The notes beneath the pieces were generated by a model that ran no database searches, was not told where the DNA came from, and saw only the letters and a list, made by a program, of their open reading frames with translations. Shown here piece after piece: positions 59,343-64,000 of a stretch of DNA of 64,000 nucleotides. Source of the DNA: Bidens hawaiensis (lineage: Eukaryota > Streptophyta > Magnoliopsida > Asterales > Asteraceae); assembly GCA_021521415.1 (NCBI GenBank), contig JAIQDT010005009.1:47501-111500 (forward strand), in the 5' to 3' direction. Both the position numbers and the translations under genes were made by a program. Every line of letters begins with the position of its first letter. The stretch's first letter is position 1.

Positions 59343-61255
59343 GGATTGAGTATATCCAGGAACCTTCGTCAAGTTCTTTGCTACATCTTTATTTCTTTAA
59401 ATTTTGTACTTGTCTTGATCCAAGAGCTTGAACAAGATTGGATCTTGGACAATTCTTTTCCATTCTTGAAGACTTGAACTTCAATCTTATTTTCTGGGAA
59501 GGATCGGCAAAAGAAAACTTTAGAAACGTCAGACGAAGGAGGCTCAACGTCTAATTTTCTTTTGTTGACTTTCTTGGGCCGACTGGTTTGTTTCCTTTGT
59601 CTTTCAACTTATCTTCAGACATAATCAGTTCATTTTTGGGTTCAACCACCAACTGTCACATTCTCCTTTTCTTTTAAGCGCTTCAGCATCTGCAACTTCT
59701 GTCTCAGCAGCCCAGGAAACTTGATCATGATCTACTTATCCATGTACAGCTGCACAAAACTTAGAGCGAATAAGATTCGTTCACAGGCCCTCTTGAAGGA
59801 CAAAGAAGAATTTTCTTTTTCAAAATATACCCCCCCTCAACTTGTAAATGATTTGTTTAATTCATAGGTTTCCAACGAACTTTGCATGAACGACCTTGAC
59901 AACAAAACACATGATTTCAAATAAAACAAATATTTAACAAGATATGTACGAACATAATAAAAACTTAAAATCTTTTTGGATTTTTCATATATTATAACAT
60001 TACGAATATATATACATAATATTTTGAAGTTGAAACAAAAAACAGGAAAATATAGGAGTAAAGATGAATTAATATTATATAACAATAATATTTACAAAAA
60101 ATTTACTAAATTATTTTTTTTAGAAAGATCACAACATGAAATCACATTATGCGTTAACGTTCTAGATCACACTTCTATTTTGGATATTATGCCAAGAACC
60201 TGAATTTGATTGTATATATTTTTTGTCCACTTTAAGCTTAACAAGTATTTTGATGTCAACGTGATATGTTAAGGTATGTATTAGGCACCATGCTTGTGTT
60301 GTCCCTATTCAATCCAACAAATTACAAACTCCATCACACCTCGGGCTTAATTTGCTTTCACATGTCACCTCAACTTGACTTAAACCTTTCTTATTTGATC
60401 ATAGTACTCTTATTGACACATTGACACTTTATTTTGGACATTTGACTCTATATAAAAATATTAAAATAAAGCAGAAGTTCATGGCCTTAACAATCAGGTC
60501 TTGTATGACTACAAACAGAGAAAGTCCAAGGCTTGAACAAAAAGAAAGAAAATAAAATAAAGCAGAAGATTCAGGCCCTTAACAATCAGATCTCGTATGA
60601 CTACAAACATAGAAAGTCCAACGCTTGAATCAAAATAAGGGAATAAATAAATTGTAAGACAAAAATCCTAAGACAGACTTCTTTTGAATTTTCTTTTACT
60701 TTACTTTTCTGACTCTTTTTCTTTTTCTTTTCTTTTCTTGACACAATAAAATGAAATTGACACAATATTACATAAGACAAATGTGATCAGGTAAAGAGGA
60801 CCTTGGGTATAACATGTTATTTACGTTTTTGACTTCATTGATAGGACTTTATTTGGAGTCGGAAACCGCTTCATGAAGTTTATATCACCTTTACATTTAC
60901 TCGTTTGTCAAACCTATATACACATCAAGCGATGATCTTATTGGCTTTTGATCTACTCTTTTCATGTGCTAGGATCATTAGAGACAATTTCTTATCATTT
61001 TCCAAAGGTTGGATCAATTTCTCAAACTTTTTATAAAATTTTAAAATATCCGACTCTAAGCAAAATCTCCTTCAAAACGAGAGAATATCTTTTTGAGACC
61101 TTTTCTAATTTTCTTGTGAAAATATAAGCCATTTTTGAAGAGTCAAATGACTCATTTTTATTTATCTTAACGAAACTTAAAAATCTTTTTGGTGGGTTAT
61201 ACTTTAACTCATTTTCTCCCTCAAAAATTACGAAATATTTGAAAAATATTTACAA

Positions 61256-61303
<48 letters not shown>

Positions 61304-61379
61304 ACATAATCGGTTGTTTTAATCAAAATTGACCGATGGCTTTATTTAAAAGGTCAGCAAAGTTATTGTTAGATGGACT
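59343..61379 (-). other. Degenerate 3' part of element E
   Basis: A stretch on the minus strand near 59400-59560 keeps a protein-like reading (DVSKVFFCRSFPENKIEVQV), of no family known to me. The rest is AT-rich and without motifs. It includes a direct repeat (60469-60640), a (TA)n run (61259-61300) and a CT-rich stretch at 60715-60745. Confidence 0.45.
60469..60640. repeat. Direct tandem repeat, about 90-bp unit, two copies
   Basis: AAAGCAGAAG...GCCTTAACAATCAG(G/A)TCT(T/C)GTATGACTACAAACA at 60469-60550 recurs at 60559-60640 with a few changes. Confidence 0.85.
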
Positions 61380-61559
61380 ATCCTAAGCATGCATTAAGAT
61401 ATTGTATAACAAAGTTCAAGAGATTCAACCCGAATCCCAGCAACTGATGTTGGATCCATCACTTGAGAGTAGTAGTTGGATGAGGTGAGTTTGAGAAATG
61501 CTCGACAAGTTGTGGTTGAGCTATTTGAACAAGTTTGGCGTTATTGAAGCACAAAGTTC

Positions 61560-63811
61560 CATACGACACGTTTACCTTTCCCTGAAGTTTGTCCTCTCAT
61601 TTCGCTTATGAAAGACTCGAATCCTCCATCGAATGGTTTAGCATCAAATAACTAGGGTTCGTCTCCCATTATATGCCAGGTGCAAGCACTATCTAAGTAC
61701 CTAATAATATTGATAATCCTCCTTGATTGACGCTGCATGCACTCAGCGTTTAATTAGACATGGTTTCCCGAGACATTTTTGTCTCGAGAAGTTCAACTAT
61801 AAACTGACCAAACTTGATTTTATTTCCTAAAAACCATTTATTTCTTGGCGACTCATCGCTTGAAGAAGAATAGTACTTAGAAATCCAAGCAAAAATTTGT
61901 TCCTTGGTTTTGTCAGTTTTGGACTTTTCTTTTCCTGATTTTAAAACTTAAAACTATTTTTGGTGAATCTTCAGACTTTTCAGTGTTAGGATACTTTTTT
62001 ATTTTATGCTTTTTAGTTTTCCAAAACGGTTTTCTCTTGCGTTTTACTTTGTTAACTTTGGATCTCACATCTACTTCACTTTCAGCTGGATTAGTCCATG
62101 AATCTGGGCTATTAGAATCTCCTTTTAGGACTAACTAAGCCGTCTTTGAATATCAATGTGTTGCTTGAACCAGTGCTTGCAATGTCTTGCAAGGTGAAAA
62201 GAATTACCACACAAAACAACATTTTCTCCTTGGAGAGCCATAGAACTCATCAGAACCATAATATGGTTGATGCAGTGGGAAAAGTGATCCATGAAAAGGA
62301 ACATGATTATAAAACTCATTTGATATGTGACCCCGATCATCAAAAATATTGGTGTAGTATGGATCAACATAATTTTTTTATAATGAATTATTAGTTGTTT
62401 GAGAAAATGATCTTTTATTTGGTGGTACATATTTACATGAAGTACTCGTTTGATTATCATTTTCAAACACTTTGTTTTTACTTGACTTATCCTCAGTCTT
62501 ACTACTTGATGATGAACAGCTTGACATGTTCACCTTAACATGCCTTTTATCAATGACACAATTTTCAACAACGGTTTCATCAAAAACAGTTTCACAATCA
62601 CAATTTATGTATGTTTCCACCGTTCCACTTTATTCTACACAAGCCGAACAAGATAAATCACCGCTAGAATTAACTGATGAAGGAATGAGATCAACAGTTT
62701 TGGAGACAGGGGGAATAAATGTATTTGGTTTTAATACATGACCAACTCCATAAACCATTTCTTCCTCAGATGGGGTATTGAAACTAAAGTGGGGTAGGCT
62801 ATTGTAGTTGTCATTGAACGGTGAAGGGACTGCAGTATGATCATAGCCTAATCCCGTCTTTTGTTTCATCCCCATTGGTGCCCCAATGATCCCATTCAGT
62901 TTATCAGACGCCAACTCAAATCTTTCTACGACTATCTTTTTTTGAGCTAAGTCTAATTTTTAGCTTCTCAATTTTACCATTTAATTCTACAACACGTCTT
63001 TCATGAAACTCAGCTACTTTGTTAGTATGAAACAGTTTTTCATTTAGTTTAGCCATATCATTATTGTGAGTTTTAATCCTAGTGGTAAAAATCTTTTCAG
63101 CCTTCTTGTAATCATAATTTTGACATCTAAGGCTTAGATTTTCATCTATCAGGGCAACATTATGAGTTCTATAGTTCTCAACTTTATCAATACAAGCTTG
63201 AGTGCAAAGTTTGTATACCTAGGGAAGGATAAGACTTGCTTGACTACTTCACCCTGCAACACTTGTCCCAGTTTATTTTCTTTGGACTGATTGTTTAGTC
63301 AGAGCTTGTCATTCATTGATTCAAAAGACTTGATGGTAGAAGTCAACTATGAGAATGTTATGCTATTAAGATTTGTCATCCATTGATTCTTTTGATGGTA
63401 GCCACACTGTTGTACCATGTGTAAGACAGTGAATTCAACAACTTCATGTTGATCTTTGACAAATCATTGATTATACACACTTCTCATTTTAGCGACGAGT
63501 GTCTCAAATCTGTTGATGAGAGAGGCGACTGATTCTCCTTGAATATGTTTAAACATGTTGAATTCCTCTTTTAATATGTTTTTTTGGTTTTCTCTCATAT
63601 CTAGATTTCCTCCGAGCTTAGGAACGCAAGACATTTTTTTTAAACTAAGAATTTTATTTTTGTCAAGGTCAATGGTCAATTCAAATGGTTGACTGGTCAA
63701 ATTCGAATGGTTGTCTTTTTTTCTGTTAAAGTAAATGGTTTTGAATGCTTTTTCGTTCGATTCGAATTTTTTTTCTTGGTGAAAGTCAACGGGACAATGG
63801 TCAACAGTCAA
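61560..63811 (-). pseudogene. gag: Element E gag and protease (broken)
   Basis: Ty1/copia-type gag. The N-terminal part (63811-63464) ends in EFNMFKHIQGESVASLINRF and ETLVAKMRS, the conserved helix of the UBN2-type gag domain. A degenerate coiled-coil region follows (63200-62930), then PSPFNDNYNSLPHFSFNTPS (about 62800), a Ser-rich linker with VPPNKRSF (62420) and the zinc knuckle LCGNSFHLARHC (62180-62215), whose first cysteine is lost. Protease-like YLDSACTWHIMG and FDGGFESFI lie at about 61700-61610, in the family's DSG/CSxHMTG block with S/A changes. Frames are interrupted by many stops. The 5' end and LTR lie beyond the window. Confidence 0.78.
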
Positions 63812-63908
63812 TTCAAATGCTTTTTCATTCGATTTGAAACTTTTTTGGTCAAAGTCAAAGGTTAACGGTCAATTCAATTGGTTGATTGGTCAAATTCAAA
63901 TGGTTGAC
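63600..63908. repeat. Imperfect repeats of TCAATTCAAATGGTTGAC type
   Basis: GGTCAA...TCAATTCAAATGGTTGACTGGTCAA and close variants occur four or five times in 300 bp, overlapping the start of the gag frame of element E. Confidence 0.65.
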
Positions 63909-63937
63909 TTTTTTTTTTTTTTTTTTTTTTTTTTTGC
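63909..63937. repeat. Poly-T tract
   Basis: Long T-run directly after the repeat GGTTGAC. Confidence 0.9.
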
Positions 63938-64000
63938 AAAAGATAATACCCAAAGTAACAATAAAGTCTAAAAGACTTTAGTCTAGAAACCACTAAATCG
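63938..64000. other. Window end, probable leader of element E
   Basis: No feature seen; upstream of gag on the minus strand. Confidence 0.3.

Larger units (their letters stand above)
59261..64000 (-). mobile_element. Element E: partial Ty1/copia retrotransposon
   Basis: Minus-strand remnant entering from the right edge. A purine tract candidate (AGAGGGAG, plus 59333-59341) with 70 bases of LTR-like sequence remains at the left, cut by the LTR of element D. Coding parts are gag (63811 down to about 62130) and a protease piece (about 61560-61730). RT, RNase H and most of the integrase are absent; only 2.2 kb separates the protease from the purine tract. Confidence 0.65.

Overview
The window is repeat-dominated plant nuclear DNA. 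It is AT-rich and holds plant-type LTR retrotransposons: a Tat-type Ty3/gypsy element with two RNase H domains, Tekay/Del-type chromoviruses and a Ty1/copia relic. It also holds decayed fragments of two plant genes, a GCN1/ILITYHIA-like one and an EDM2-like PHD-finger one. A dicot is likely; Asteraceae is my guess from the general look of the elements, not a demonstrated fact. No intact host gene is visible.

Layout. 1-2819: host DNA with a GCN1-like pseudogene. 2825-34977: element A, an old Tat-type element (879-bp LTRs, target-site duplication ACTAG). Its pol is split by element B at 6794-28701 (duplication TATTT). B lies in the opposite orientation and has three LTRs. The outer two are both 3289 bp and nearly identical. 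The middle one is different, and next to it lie 5.1 kb of non-B DNA with exon-like pieces and a truncated pol end. The whole looks like one integration of a chimeric, sequence-transducing retroelement. It carries an intact 1568-aa Gag-Pol and a separate 199-aa upstream ORF with a C-terminal membrane segment.

34983-40945: host DNA with a tandemly duplicated unit, two hAT-like non-autonomous transposons and two EDM2-like PHD pseudogene copies. 40945-59260: element D, a large derivative with no coding capacity; its 5' LTR is truncated and its 3' LTR is a tandem mosaic. Element C (44341-55191, duplication TATTC), a degenerate chromovirus, is nested in D. Element F, a 503-bp solo-LTR-like insert (duplication CTATG), is nested in the 5' LTR of C. 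59261-64000: minus-strand Ty1/copia remnant E (gag, zinc knuckle, protease), cut by the window edge.

How the parts relate. A is older than B, since its LTRs differ at many sites and its pol is broken. B looks recent: intact ORF and about 15 differences between its outer LTRs by eye. C is broken by stops and frameshifts. B, C and D share a tRNA-Met-type primer site and a GGACGAAA-type motif before the polypurine tract, so D may have been mobilised by chromovirus proteins. All comparisons were made by reading; no alignment or database search was run.
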